Shown here one piece after another: positions 17,315 to 24,200 of a stretch of 64,000 nucleotides of DNA. The stretch's first letter is position 1. Every line of letters starts with the position of its first letter. This DNA is from Micromonospora rifamycinica. Lineage in GTDB: Bacteria > Actinomycetota > Actinomycetes > Mycobacteriales > Micromonosporaceae. The stretch is from NCBI RefSeq assembly GCF_900090265.1, contig NZ_LT607752.1, forward strand, positions 6,578,001-6,642,000, given 5' to 3'. The translations under genes were made by a program, and so were the position numbers. A model generated the notes under the pieces. The model was given only the letters and a program-made list of their open reading frames with translations. It did not search any database and had not been told where the DNA came from.

Positions 17315-17530
17315 GACGGATGGGGCGAGCCGGCCGCCAGGCCCGCCGAGCCCGCCACGATGGCTACCTGACCGATAATGACCATGTCCTCGGTCACGCC
17401 GGTTTGACTGGGGGGAAAATTCCTCCGAATCGCCGGCAGCGTGACGTCTTCGGGGCACTGGCCGACCCGGGCCGTCGGTCTGACCGGTTCCACGGGACGT
17501 CCGCTCCGGTGGACGGTGGTCGTCGGGGCG

Positions 17531-18520
17531 TCAGTCGGCCGACGGGACCAGCAGCGCGTGCCGGGCGGCCGGGTCGGTGACCTCGGGCAGGGTGCGGGCG
17601 GCCAGCCAGGCCGCCGCCGCCGCGCCGTCCCCGGCCGAGTGGACCGGGGCGTCCGGCCAGCGACGGCCCGCCTCGGCCTTAACCGCCGCGCCGAGCGGAG
17701 TATCCCCGGTGAGCAGCCCGCCGCCGAGCACCAGCGGCGTCGTCGCGCCGTCCGCGCGGATCCGACCGGCGCTGGTGACCAGGTGCGCGGCGGCGCGGTG
17801 CAGCAGTTCGGCCGCTCCCGGGTCACCGGCGACGGCTTCGTCGACGACCGGCGGGGCGAACCGGGCCAGGTGCACCGGAGGTTGGCGGGTGACCGCCTGG
17901 ACCACCGCGTCGACGGTGTCCCGGGGGCGGGCCGCCACCTCGGTCGTGCCGAGCAGTTCGGCGAGCAGCCGCCGGCCGAGGGGGCCGGGCGCGGTGCCGG
18001 TGTCCAGGTCGGCCAGGAGCGCGCGGACCGCCTCCCGGCCCAGCCAGAATCCGGAGCCGGCGTCGCCGAGGAGCCAGCCGTGTCCGTCGGCGATTCGGTC
18101 CAGCCGCAGGTCGCGCACCTGGGCGGCGATCGCCCCGGTGCCGGCGATCAGGATCGTGCCGTCGGGTGCGGCGGTGCCGGAGGCGTAGCCGACGAGCGCG
18201 TCGCTGTGCACCGTGTAGGGGCAGCGCAGCCCGGCGTCCGACCAGGCCCGGTCGAAGGCGGCCCGGCCGGCCGGGTCGGCGCGCAGCCGGCCGGCCCCGG
18301 CCAGCCCGACGGCCCCGGCACGGACCCGGGCCGGGTCGAACCCGCGCACCGCGCCGCGCAGGGCGGTCAGCAGTTCGGCGGCGGCCCGTTCGACGCCGTG
18401 ACTGGTGGGGTTGCCGCCGCCGGCCCGGCCGGTGCCGAGGCGTTCACCGCTGAGGGTCAGGGCGACCGCCCGGGTGGACGTACCCCCGACGTCGAGGCCG
18501 ACCACGACGGCGTCGGACAT
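17531..18520 (-). CDS. N-acetylglucosamine kinase (BadF/BadG ATPase family)
   Basis: A 329-residue sugar kinase of the ASKHA fold that phosphorylates imported GlcNAc (or MurNAc-type sugars) to the 6-phosphate. Phosphate-1 motif DVGGTSTR (10-17), the DALVGYASG stretch and IAGTGAIA (about 126-133) are visible, followed by HGWLLGDAGSGFWLGR, typical of NAG kinases of this family. The start has GGAGGT 8 nt upstream. It is transcribed away from the RpiR regulator-SIS-ngcEFG operon across a 201-bp region, so import and phosphorylation are probably co-regulated. It converges with mmsA, with 216 bp between the two ends. No deacetylase or deaminase gene is present in the window. Confidence 0.87.
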   Translation of the reverse strand: MSDAVVVGLDVGGTSTRAVALTLSGERLGTGRAGGGNPTSHGVERAAAELLTALRGAVRGFDPARVRAGAVGLAGAGRLRADPAGRAAFDRAWSDAGLRCPYTVHSDALVGYASGTAAPDGTILIAGTGAIAAQVRDLRLDRIADGHGWLLGDAGSGFWLGREAVRALLADLDTGTAPGPLGRRLLAELLGTTEVAARPRDTVDAVVQAVTRQPPVHLARFAPPVVDEAVAGDPGAAELLHRAAAHLVTSAGRIRADGATTPLVLGGGLLTGDTPLGAAVKAEAGRRWPDAPVHSAGDGAAAAAWLAARTLPEVTDPAARHALLVPSAD

Positions 18521-18721
18521 CGTCGGGGACCTCCCGGGCGGGCTGGGGTGGAAGTGTCCATGCTGGTCGCTGCAGTGCCGGAGGGCAAGGGTGGCGGTCG
18601 GCGGCGGGGTGCGGCGGCAGGTAACAGTTTGAAAACTTCGCCCATGGTCTTGACAGGAAGGGGCCTTCAGTAAGAACTTTTACCACTAACAGTTAACACT
18701 CTTTTCCGAAAGGGCGGGTCG
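18521..18721. promoter_or_regulatory. Divergent regulatory region, amino-sugar operon
   Basis: This region is unusually AT-rich for the window. TTGACA at 18650-18655 could be the -35 of the rightward promoter, with a weak -10 such as AGAACT 17 bp on. Palindrome AGTTTGAAAACT lies at 18626-18637. A cluster of AGT/ACT words follows (AGTAAGAACTTTTACCACT, 18669-18687, and ACAGTTAACACT, 18690-18701). These are candidate operators for the RpiR regulator encoded next door; binding is inferred. Confidence 0.5.
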
Positions 18722-19669
18722 ATGGCCGAGCACGAGGGGGACACCACCGCGGCAACCGCGGTGGTCGACGCCGAGCCGGCCGACCGGCGGGGGGCGGACG
18801 GGGTGCTGGCCAGGGTCCGGGCCGGCGCGGGTGAGCTGACGGGAGCGTTGCGCCGGGTCGCTGAGCAGGTGCTCAGCGACCCGGAGGCGGCGGCCCGCGC
18901 CACCATCGTCGAGCTGGCCGAACGCAGCGGCACCTCGCCGGCCACCATCACCCGGTTCTGCCGGGCGATGGGCTTCGACGGCTACGCCGACCTGCGCCTG
19001 GGCATCGCCTCGGAGACCGGCCGGGCCCGCTCGGCCGGCTGGACCGTCGACATCGGACGGGAGATCCAGCCCGGCGACCCGCTGGCCCGGGTGCTCGACC
19101 AGATCATGGCCGCCGACACCCGGGCCATGCACGACACCGCCACCCTGCTCGACCTGGGCGAGGTGGAACGGGCCGCGGTCGCCATCGCCGGCGCGGCCCG
19201 GGTCAACATCTTCGGGGCCAGCGGCAGCGCCCTGGTCGGCGAGGAGATGCAGCTCAGCCTGCACCGCATCGGGGTGGCGGCGTGGGCCTGGAGCGACGTG
19301 CACGAGGGGCTGGCCAGCGCCGCGCTGCTCGGCCCCGGCGACGTGGCACTGGGCATCTCGCACACCGGGCAGACCCGGGAGACCATCGAGATGCTGGCCG
19401 AGGCGGGCAGCCGGGGGGCCACCACGGTGGCGTTGACCGGGTTCCCGCGCTCCCCGCTGGCCGAGCTGGCCGACATCGTCCTGCTCACCGCCAGCCAGGC
19501 CACCACCTTCCGGCCGGACGCGCTGTCCGCCCGGCACCCGCAGCTCGTCGTGCTCGACCTGCTCTACATCGCCGTGGCGCAGCGCACCCACGACCGCGCC
19601 CACGCGGCCTTCCGGCGTACCGCCCAGGCCGTCGAGGGGCACAAGGCCGCGAAGGGGACCACCTCATGA
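18722..19669 (+). CDS. MurR/RpiR-family regulator with SIS domain
   Basis: A 315-residue regulator. The N-terminal HTH (about 40-95) has TIVELAERSGTSPATITRFC, typical of RpiR proteins. The C-terminal SIS domain (about 140-290) begins near VNIFGASGSALVGEE and would bind a phosphosugar effector. It is first in an operon with a second SIS protein (ATGA overlap) and ngcEFG, and is divergent from a GlcNAc kinase. The likely effector is therefore GlcNAc-6-P, MurNAc-6-P or GlcN-6-P, and the likely targets are its own operon and the kinase gene. The first 30 residues are acidic and unconserved-looking. No strong SD precedes ATG 18722 (AAAGGGCGGGTCG). Confidence 0.88.
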   Translation: MAEHEGDTTAATAVVDAEPADRRGADGVLARVRAGAGELTGALRRVAEQVLSDPEAAARATIVELAERSGTSPATITRFCRAMGFDGYADLRLGIASETGRARSAGWTVDIGREIQPGDPLARVLDQIMAADTRAMHDTATLLDLGEVERAAVAIAGAARVNIFGASGSALVGEEMQLSLHRIGVAAWAWSDVHEGLASAALLGPGDVALGISHTGQTRETIEMLAEAGSRGATTVALTGFPRSPLAELADIVLLTASQATTFRPDALSARHPQLVVLDLLYIAVAQRTHDRAHAAFRRTAQAVEGHKAAKGTTS

Positions 19670-20415
19670 TCAGTGCCCAGGGGTACGCCCGAGCCGTCCG
19701 CCCCCTGCTCGACCGGGTGGTCGACGGCCAGGCCGAGGCGATCGGCCGGGCCGCCGACCTGATCACCACCAGCCTGCGGGCCGGCGGGGTGCTCCAGGCG
19801 TTCGGCGCCGGCCACTCCGAGGCGTTCGCCGCCGACCTGGTGGCCCGGGCCGGTGGCCTGGTCCCCACCAACCGGATCGGCCTGCACGACCTGGTGCTGC
19901 ACGGCGACGCCCCCCGCGACGTGCTCGCCGACCCCAAGCTGGAACGGGATCCGGCGGTGGCCCACCAGCTCTACCCGCTGTCCCGGGCGCAGCCGGCCGA
20001 CGTCTTCCTGATCGCCTCCCAGTCCGGCATCAACGGCTCGGTGGTCGAGCTGGCGACGCTGGTCACCGGGCGTGGCCACCCGCTGATCGCGGTCACCTCG
20101 CTCGCGCACACCATCCGGGTGGCCCCCCGCCACCCGTCCGGCCACCGACTCGCCGACCTCGCCGACGTCGTGCTCGACAACGGCGCCCCGTACGGCGACG
20201 CACTGCTGCCGCTGGAGGGCGGCGGCGCGGTCTGTGCGACCTCCTCGGTCACCTCGGCGCTGCTGGCGCAGCTGGTGACGGCGGAGGTCGTCCGACGGTT
20301 CCACCAGGTCGGAGAGGTACCCCCTATCTACCTCTCCGCCAACGTCCCCGGTGGGGACGCGCACAACCTCGCCCTCGAGTCGCGGTACGCCGGGCGTCTC
20401 CGGCGGACCGCCTGA
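19666..20415 (+). CDS. SIS-domain sugar-phosphate isomerase-like protein
   Basis: A 249-residue stand-alone SIS protein. The phosphosugar-binding fold is seen in LQAFGAGHSEAFAADL (about 45-60) and in the second loop IASQSGINGSVVELA, with LIAVTSLAHT following. It resembles the small sugar-isomerase-domain proteins found beside RpiR regulators and sugar importers; some relatives act on N-acetylmuramic acid 6-phosphate or related amino-sugar phosphates. A true etherase (MurQ) would normally be longer and carry further motifs, so isomerase or etherase activity is undecided. It overlaps the regulator gene by four bases, which implies tight co-expression, and is followed 25 bp on by ngcE. Confidence 0.8.
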   Translation: MISAQGYARAVRPLLDRVVDGQAEAIGRAADLITTSLRAGGVLQAFGAGHSEAFAADLVARAGGLVPTNRIGLHDLVLHGDAPRDVLADPKLERDPAVAHQLYPLSRAQPADVFLIASQSGINGSVVELATLVTGRGHPLIAVTSLAHTIRVAPRHPSGHRLADLADVVLDNGAPYGDALLPLEGGGAVCATSSVTSALLAQLVTAEVVRRFHQVGEVPPIYLSANVPGGDAHNLALESRYAGRLRRTA

Positions 20416-20440
20416 CCCGGACACCCAAGGAGAGACGACG

Positions 20441-21877
20441 ATGTCGAATACCCCCGAGACCCCGACCGCGCTGAACCGCCGCACCCTGCTGGGCCGTACC
20501 GCCGCGGCGGGCCTGCTCGCCACCCCGGTGGTCGGCCTGCTGGGCGCCTGCGCCACCAGCGGCTCCGACGAGGGCGGCAGCAAGGCCGAGGAGGGCACCA
20601 AGAGCGCGACCAACCCGCTCGGCGCCCCCGAGGACGCCCCGCTGGAGGTGGTCATCTTCAACGGCGGCTACGGCGAGAAGTACGCCACCGACGTGCACGA
20701 GCCGCTCTACAAGAAGGCGTTCCCCAAGGCGGAGGTCAAGCACCAGTCGACCCAGGCGGTCTCCACCGTGCTCCAGCCCCGGTTCGCCTCGGGCAACCCG
20801 CCGGAGTTCGTCAACAACTCGGGCGAGAAGCTGATCGACTTCGGTTCGCTGGTCGCCGACGGGCAGCTGATGGACCTCACCGAGCTGTGGGACGCCCCGT
20901 CGGTCGACGACCCGAACAAGAAGGTCCGCGACACGGTGGTGCCCGGCACGGTCGAGGCGGGCTCGTTCAACGGCAAGCCCTACGTCCTGTACTACGTCTC
21001 CACCGTCTTCGGGATCTGGTACTCGGGCAAGCTGTTCAAGGAGAACGGCTGGACGCCGGCCAAGAACTGGTCGGAGTTCACCGCCCTGCTCGACGCGATC
21101 AAGGGTCGGGGCATCACCCCGTACGGCTACGCCGGGGCGAACGCGGCCTACTACCAGTGGAACGTGATCCTCACCCACGCCGCCAAGATCGGCGGCACCG
21201 ACGTGCTCAAGAACATCGACAACCTGGAGGACGGCGCCTGGCAGCAGGACGCGGTCAAGCAGGCCGCCGAGGCGTGGGCCGAGATCGGCGCGAAGTACGT
21301 CGACAAGAGCTTCGAGGGGCTCAAGCACACCGACGTGCAGCTCCGGCAGAACCAGTACAAGCTGGCCCTCTACCCCAGCGGTGACTGGCTGGAGGGCGAG
21401 CAGAAGAAGGACACGCCAGCCGGCTTCGACTACCAGCTGATGCCGGTGCCGAGCCTGTCCGGCTCGGACAAGCTGCCCGGCACCGCGGTGCGGGCCACCG
21501 CCGGTGAGGGCTACTTCGTCTCGGCCAAGAGCAAGAACCCGCGGGGCGGCCTGGAGTACATGCGCCAGATGCTCTCGGTGGCCGGGGCCAAGGGCTTCAC
21601 CGAGGTGGTCAAGGCCCCGACGGTGGTCACCGCGGGCAGCGCCGGCTTCGCCTTCCCGCCGGGTGTGGCCAGCTCGCAGGCCGCGCTCGCCGCCGCCGGC
21701 AAGGACGTGTTCAACCTGTACTTCGACGGCTGGTACAAGGAGCTGGACACCGAGGCGCGGACCGCCACCAACGAGCTGATGTTCGGCCGGATCAAGGCGG
21801 ACGCCTTCGTGGAGCGGATCCAGAAGCGGGCCGACGCCATCAAGAAGGACAGCTCCGTCGCCAAGTTCACGCGCTGA
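20441..21877 (+). CDS. ngcE: N-acetylglucosamine/chitobiose ABC transporter substrate-binding lipoprotein
   Basis: A 478-residue extracellular lipoprotein that captures GlcNAc or N,N'-diacetylchitobiose for import. The signal region has a twin-arginine-like NRRTLLGR (12-19) and a lipobox LLGAC with lipidated Cys37. The acidic/Ser linker (38-60) is followed by a family 1 solute-binding fold (EVVIFNGGYGEKYATDVHEPLYK onward). Many Trp/Tyr residues in the C-terminal lobe suit sugar stacking. The sequence and gene order (SBP-permease-permease without ATPase) match the NgcEFG system of streptomycetes. AAGGAGAG lies 6 nt before ATG 20441. It is part of the operon starting at the RpiR regulator. It could also bind muropeptide-derived sugars. 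Confidence 0.88.
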   Translation: MSNTPETPTALNRRTLLGRTAAAGLLATPVVGLLGACATSGSDEGGSKAEEGTKSATNPLGAPEDAPLEVVIFNGGYGEKYATDVHEPLYKKAFPKAEVKHQSTQAVSTVLQPRFASGNPPEFVNNSGEKLIDFGSLVADGQLMDLTELWDAPSVDDPNKKVRDTVVPGTVEAGSFNGKPYVLYYVSTVFGIWYSGKLFKENGWTPAKNWSEFTALLDAIKGRGITPYGYAGANAAYYQWNVILTHAAKIGGTDVLKNIDNLEDGAWQQDAVKQAAEAWAEIGAKYVDKSFEGLKHTDVQLRQNQYKLALYPSGDWLEGEQKKDTPAGFDYQLMPVPSLSGSDKLPGTAVRATAGEGYFVSAKSKNPRGGLEYMRQMLSVAGAKGFTEVVKAPTVVTAGSAGFAFPPGVASSQAALAAAGKDVFNLYFDGWYKELDTEARTATNELMFGRIKADAFVERIQKRADAIKKDSSVAKFTR

Positions 21878-21897
21878 CCGATCGGAGTAGCGGGATC

Positions 21898-22806
21898 ATG
21901 CGGCACGGCAAGTATCCGTTCGTGATCGGGTTCCTCTTCGCCCCGGTCACGCTGTACGTGGTCTTCGTCATCGCACCGTACGCGCAGGCGTTCCAGATCT
22001 CGATGACCAACTGGCGGGGGCTGTCCGCCCCGCAGTGGGTGGGCTTCGACAACTACCGGCGGCTGCTCGACGACGGGCGCTTCTGGCAGGCGGTCCAGCA
22101 CCACGGCGTACTGCTGCTTGCCCTGCCGCTGATCACGATCGCCATCGCGCTGTTCTTCGCCTTCCTGCTCAACGTGGGCGGACGCAGCGTGGGCGGTCAG
22201 CGGCAGGGGGTCCGGGGGTCGGGGTTCTACCGGGTGGTGTTCTTCTTCCCCCAGGTCCTCGCCGTGGCCATCATCGCGGTGCTGTTCCAGATGGTGTACC
22301 GGCCCAACGAGTCCGGCCTGATCAACGGCGTGCTGATGAAGCTCGGCCTGGATCCGGTGCTGTTCCTGATCCGGCCGAACCTGGCCCTCTGGTCGATCAT
22401 CGCGGTGCTGGTCTGGCAGGCGGTCGGCTTCTACGTGGTGCTCTTCTCGGCCGGGATGGCCTCCATCCCGGGGGAGATCTACGAGGCGGCCGAGATGGAC
22501 GGGGCGAGCAAGGTGATGCTCTTCTTCCGGGTCACCCTGCCGCTGCTCTGGGACACCCTCCAGGTGGCCTGGATCTATCTCGGCATCGCCGCGTTCGACG
22601 CGTTCGCCATCGTCGCGGTGCTCTCGGTGGACAGCGGCGGCCCGGACGGCGCGACGACGGTGCTGGCGGTGGAGATCTACCGCAACGCCTTCGTCTACTC
22701 GAAGTACGGCTACGCCTCGGCGATGGGCGTGGCGCTGTTCTTCCTCACCCTCACGTTCGCGGCGTTGACGCTGCGGCTGACCAAGCGGGAAAGCGTGGAG
22801 TACTGA
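21898..22806 (+). CDS. ngcF: Sugar ABC transporter permease NgcF
   Basis: A 302-residue inner-membrane permease of the MalF type with about six membrane segments, the first at residues 8-30. The EAA loop that contacts the ATPase is visible as EAAEMDGASKVMLFFRVTLP. It pairs with NgcG to form the translocation channel for sugar delivered by NgcE. ATG 21898 lies 20 bp after the ngcE stop with CGGAG upstream. The operon has no ATP-binding subunit; in streptomycetes NgcEFG is driven by the shared ATPase MsiK, so the same is likely here. Confidence 0.9.
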   Translation: MRHGKYPFVIGFLFAPVTLYVVFVIAPYAQAFQISMTNWRGLSAPQWVGFDNYRRLLDDGRFWQAVQHHGVLLLALPLITIAIALFFAFLLNVGGRSVGGQRQGVRGSGFYRVVFFFPQVLAVAIIAVLFQMVYRPNESGLINGVLMKLGLDPVLFLIRPNLALWSIIAVLVWQAVGFYVVLFSAGMASIPGEIYEAAEMDGASKVMLFFRVTLPLLWDTLQVAWIYLGIAAFDAFAIVAVLSVDSGGPDGATTVLAVEIYRNAFVYSKYGYASAMGVALFFLTLTFAALTLRLTKRESVEY

Positions 22807-22807
22807 G

Positions 22808-23728
22808 ATGGCCGCACAGACGACGCTGCCGTCGGCCCCGGCGGACACCCCGCCGGGCCGGCCCGCCGCCCGCGCCCGCCGGGGCCGAGGTCAGCACCAC
22901 GAGGTACGACTGTTCAGCGGGCTGGGTCAGCTGGCGCTCGCCGTCTGGGCGGTGATCGTCATCGTGCCGATCCTCTGGACGTTCCTGGCCGCGTTCAAGA
23001 ACACCAGCGAGATCTTCAGCAGCCCCTGGACCCTGCCGGCGGAGCTGCGCTGGGAGAACTTCGGTCGGGCCTGGACCAAGGCGCACGTCGGCCGGTACTT
23101 CCTCAACAGCGTCTTCGTGGTGTCGTGCAGCACATTCGGCACCATGCTGCTCGGCTCGATGGCCGCGTACGTGCTGGCCCGGTACAAGTTCCGGGGTAAC
23201 CGGGCGATCTACTACCTGTTCGTCTCCGGGTTGGCCTTCCCGGTCTTCCTGGCCCTGGTGCCGCTCTTCTTCGTGGTCCGCAACCTGGGTCTGCTGGACA
23301 CCCACACCGGCGTGATCCTGGTCTACATCGCCTACTCGCTGCCGTTCACCGTCTTCTTCCTGGCCGCGTTCTTCCGGACGCTGCCGAACTCGGTGGCCGA
23401 GGCCGGCATGATCGACGGCTGCTCGCACACCCGGCTGTTCTTCCAGGTGATGCTGCCGATGGCGAAGCCGGGCCTGATCAGCGTGGCGATCTTCAACATC
23501 ATCGGGCAGTGGGCGCAGTACCAGTTGCCCCTGGTGCTGCTCTCCAACGCCAAGGACAAGTGGGTGCTCACCCAGGGCATCGCCGACATCTCGGTCAACG
23601 CCGGCTACGAGGCCGACTGGTCCGGCCTGTTCGCCGCGCTGACCATCGCCATTCTCCCGATGATCATTGTGTACGCGGTCTTCCAACGGCAGATCCAGTC
23701 CGGCCTGACCTCTGGCGCGGTCAAGTAG
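22808..23728 (+). CDS. ngcG: Sugar ABC transporter permease NgcG
   Basis: A 306-residue MalG-type permease, with six predicted membrane segments after a basic, Pro-rich N-terminus of about 40 residues. The EAA loop reads EAGMIDGCSHTRLFFQVMLP. ATG 22808 comes one base after the ngcF stop, so translation is coupled. The C-terminus QSGLTSGAVK is typical of this permease family and recurs in the second importer at 47.6 kb (SGLTSGAVKG). It is the last gene of the operon; a dense set of repeats and a 22-bp hairpin follow. Confidence 0.9.
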   Translation: MAAQTTLPSAPADTPPGRPAARARRGRGQHHEVRLFSGLGQLALAVWAVIVIVPILWTFLAAFKNTSEIFSSPWTLPAELRWENFGRAWTKAHVGRYFLNSVFVVSCSTFGTMLLGSMAAYVLARYKFRGNRAIYYLFVSGLAFPVFLALVPLFFVVRNLGLLDTHTGVILVYIAYSLPFTVFFLAAFFRTLPNSVAEAGMIDGCSHTRLFFQVMLPMAKPGLISVAIFNIIGQWAQYQLPLVLLSNAKDKWVLTQGIADISVNAGYEADWSGLFAALTIAILPMIIVYAVFQRQIQSGLTSGAVK

Positions 23729-23750
23729 CCCAACCGACTGCCGCTCCCCG

Positions 23751-23880
23751 GGGTCGGACAGGTCCTGGGGTGGGACAGGTCCTCGGGTCGGACAGGCACC
23801 TGTGTCCGGCCTGATCTCCGGCACGGCCGGCAGCCCATCCCGCCGCCGCTCCCGGGGGTCGGACAGGCATGTGTGTCCGA
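23751..23880. repeat. GGGTCGGACAGGTCCTG 17-bp repeats and TCGGACA-N8-TGTCCGA palindromes
   Basis: Tandem units lie at 23751-23767, 23768-23784 and 23785-23802, with a fourth copy at 23856-23873 preceded by the same CCGCTCCC context as the first. Unit 3 continues into TGTCCGG and unit 4 into TGTCCGA. Both therefore form inverted repeats: TCGGACA at 23788-23794 with TGTCCGG at 23803-23809, and TCGGACA at 23859-23865 with TGTCCGA at 23874-23880, each with an 8-bp spacer. Confidence 0.85.
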
Positions 23881-23928
23881 AACCCATATGCCCCGCGGGC
23901 ATAAATATGCCTGCGGGGCATACGGGTT
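23881..23928. terminator. 22-bp stem hairpin, probable ngc operon terminator
   Basis: Arms 23881-23902 and 23907-23928 pair at 20 of 22 positions around the 4-nt loop AAAT (core ATGCCCCGCGGGCAT). It directly abuts the fourth GGACAG repeat. It is the strongest hairpin after the ngcEFG operon. It lacks a U-tract, as is usual in actinobacteria. Confidence 0.7.
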
Positions 23929-23976
23929 GCACGTGGCCCATCATCCCGTCCGGTCCGCACGTGGCCCATCATCCCG
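23929..23976. repeat. Direct repeat GCACGTGGCCCATCATCCCG, two copies
   Basis: A 20-bp sequence at 23929-23948 is repeated exactly at 23957-23976, a period of 28 bp. The 8-bp spacer (TCCGGTCC) resembles the sequence following the second copy. It contains the palindrome CACGTG. Only two copies exist. Confidence 0.88.
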
Positions 23977-24200
23977 CCCGTCCGCGCGGGCCTGTCACCC
24001 CGCCCGTCCACCGGCCTCTCACCCCGCCTCCCGTCCGCTCCGGCCGTGTCCGTCCGCTCCGGCCTCCGGGCGCCGCGCGGGCGGGCCGGGCACGGCGGGC
24101 CGCGCGAGGTCCGGCCCGCTGGCCGTCTGGGGTGGCGCGACCGGGGCGGACGGATTCCGACGGTCGGACGGCTGTCACAGGGGCGGGGCAGAATCGGGCC

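Larger units (their letters stand above)
23729..24200. other. Intergenic repeat island after ngcG
   Basis: No gene is seen. In order it holds three 17-bp GGACAG repeats, a distant fourth copy forming a TCGGACA-N8-TGTCCGA palindrome, a long AT-looped hairpin, a 28-bp-period direct repeat, then about 200 bp of C-rich sequence with short CCGTCCGCTCCGGCC repeats. The final bases (CAGAAT, 24189-24194) are the likely -10 of the polymerase gene. Confidence 0.75.

Noticed and set aside
23929..23976. Possible CRISPR-like repeat
   Set aside because: Only two copies with an 8-bp gap, no spacers of constant length and no cas genes.
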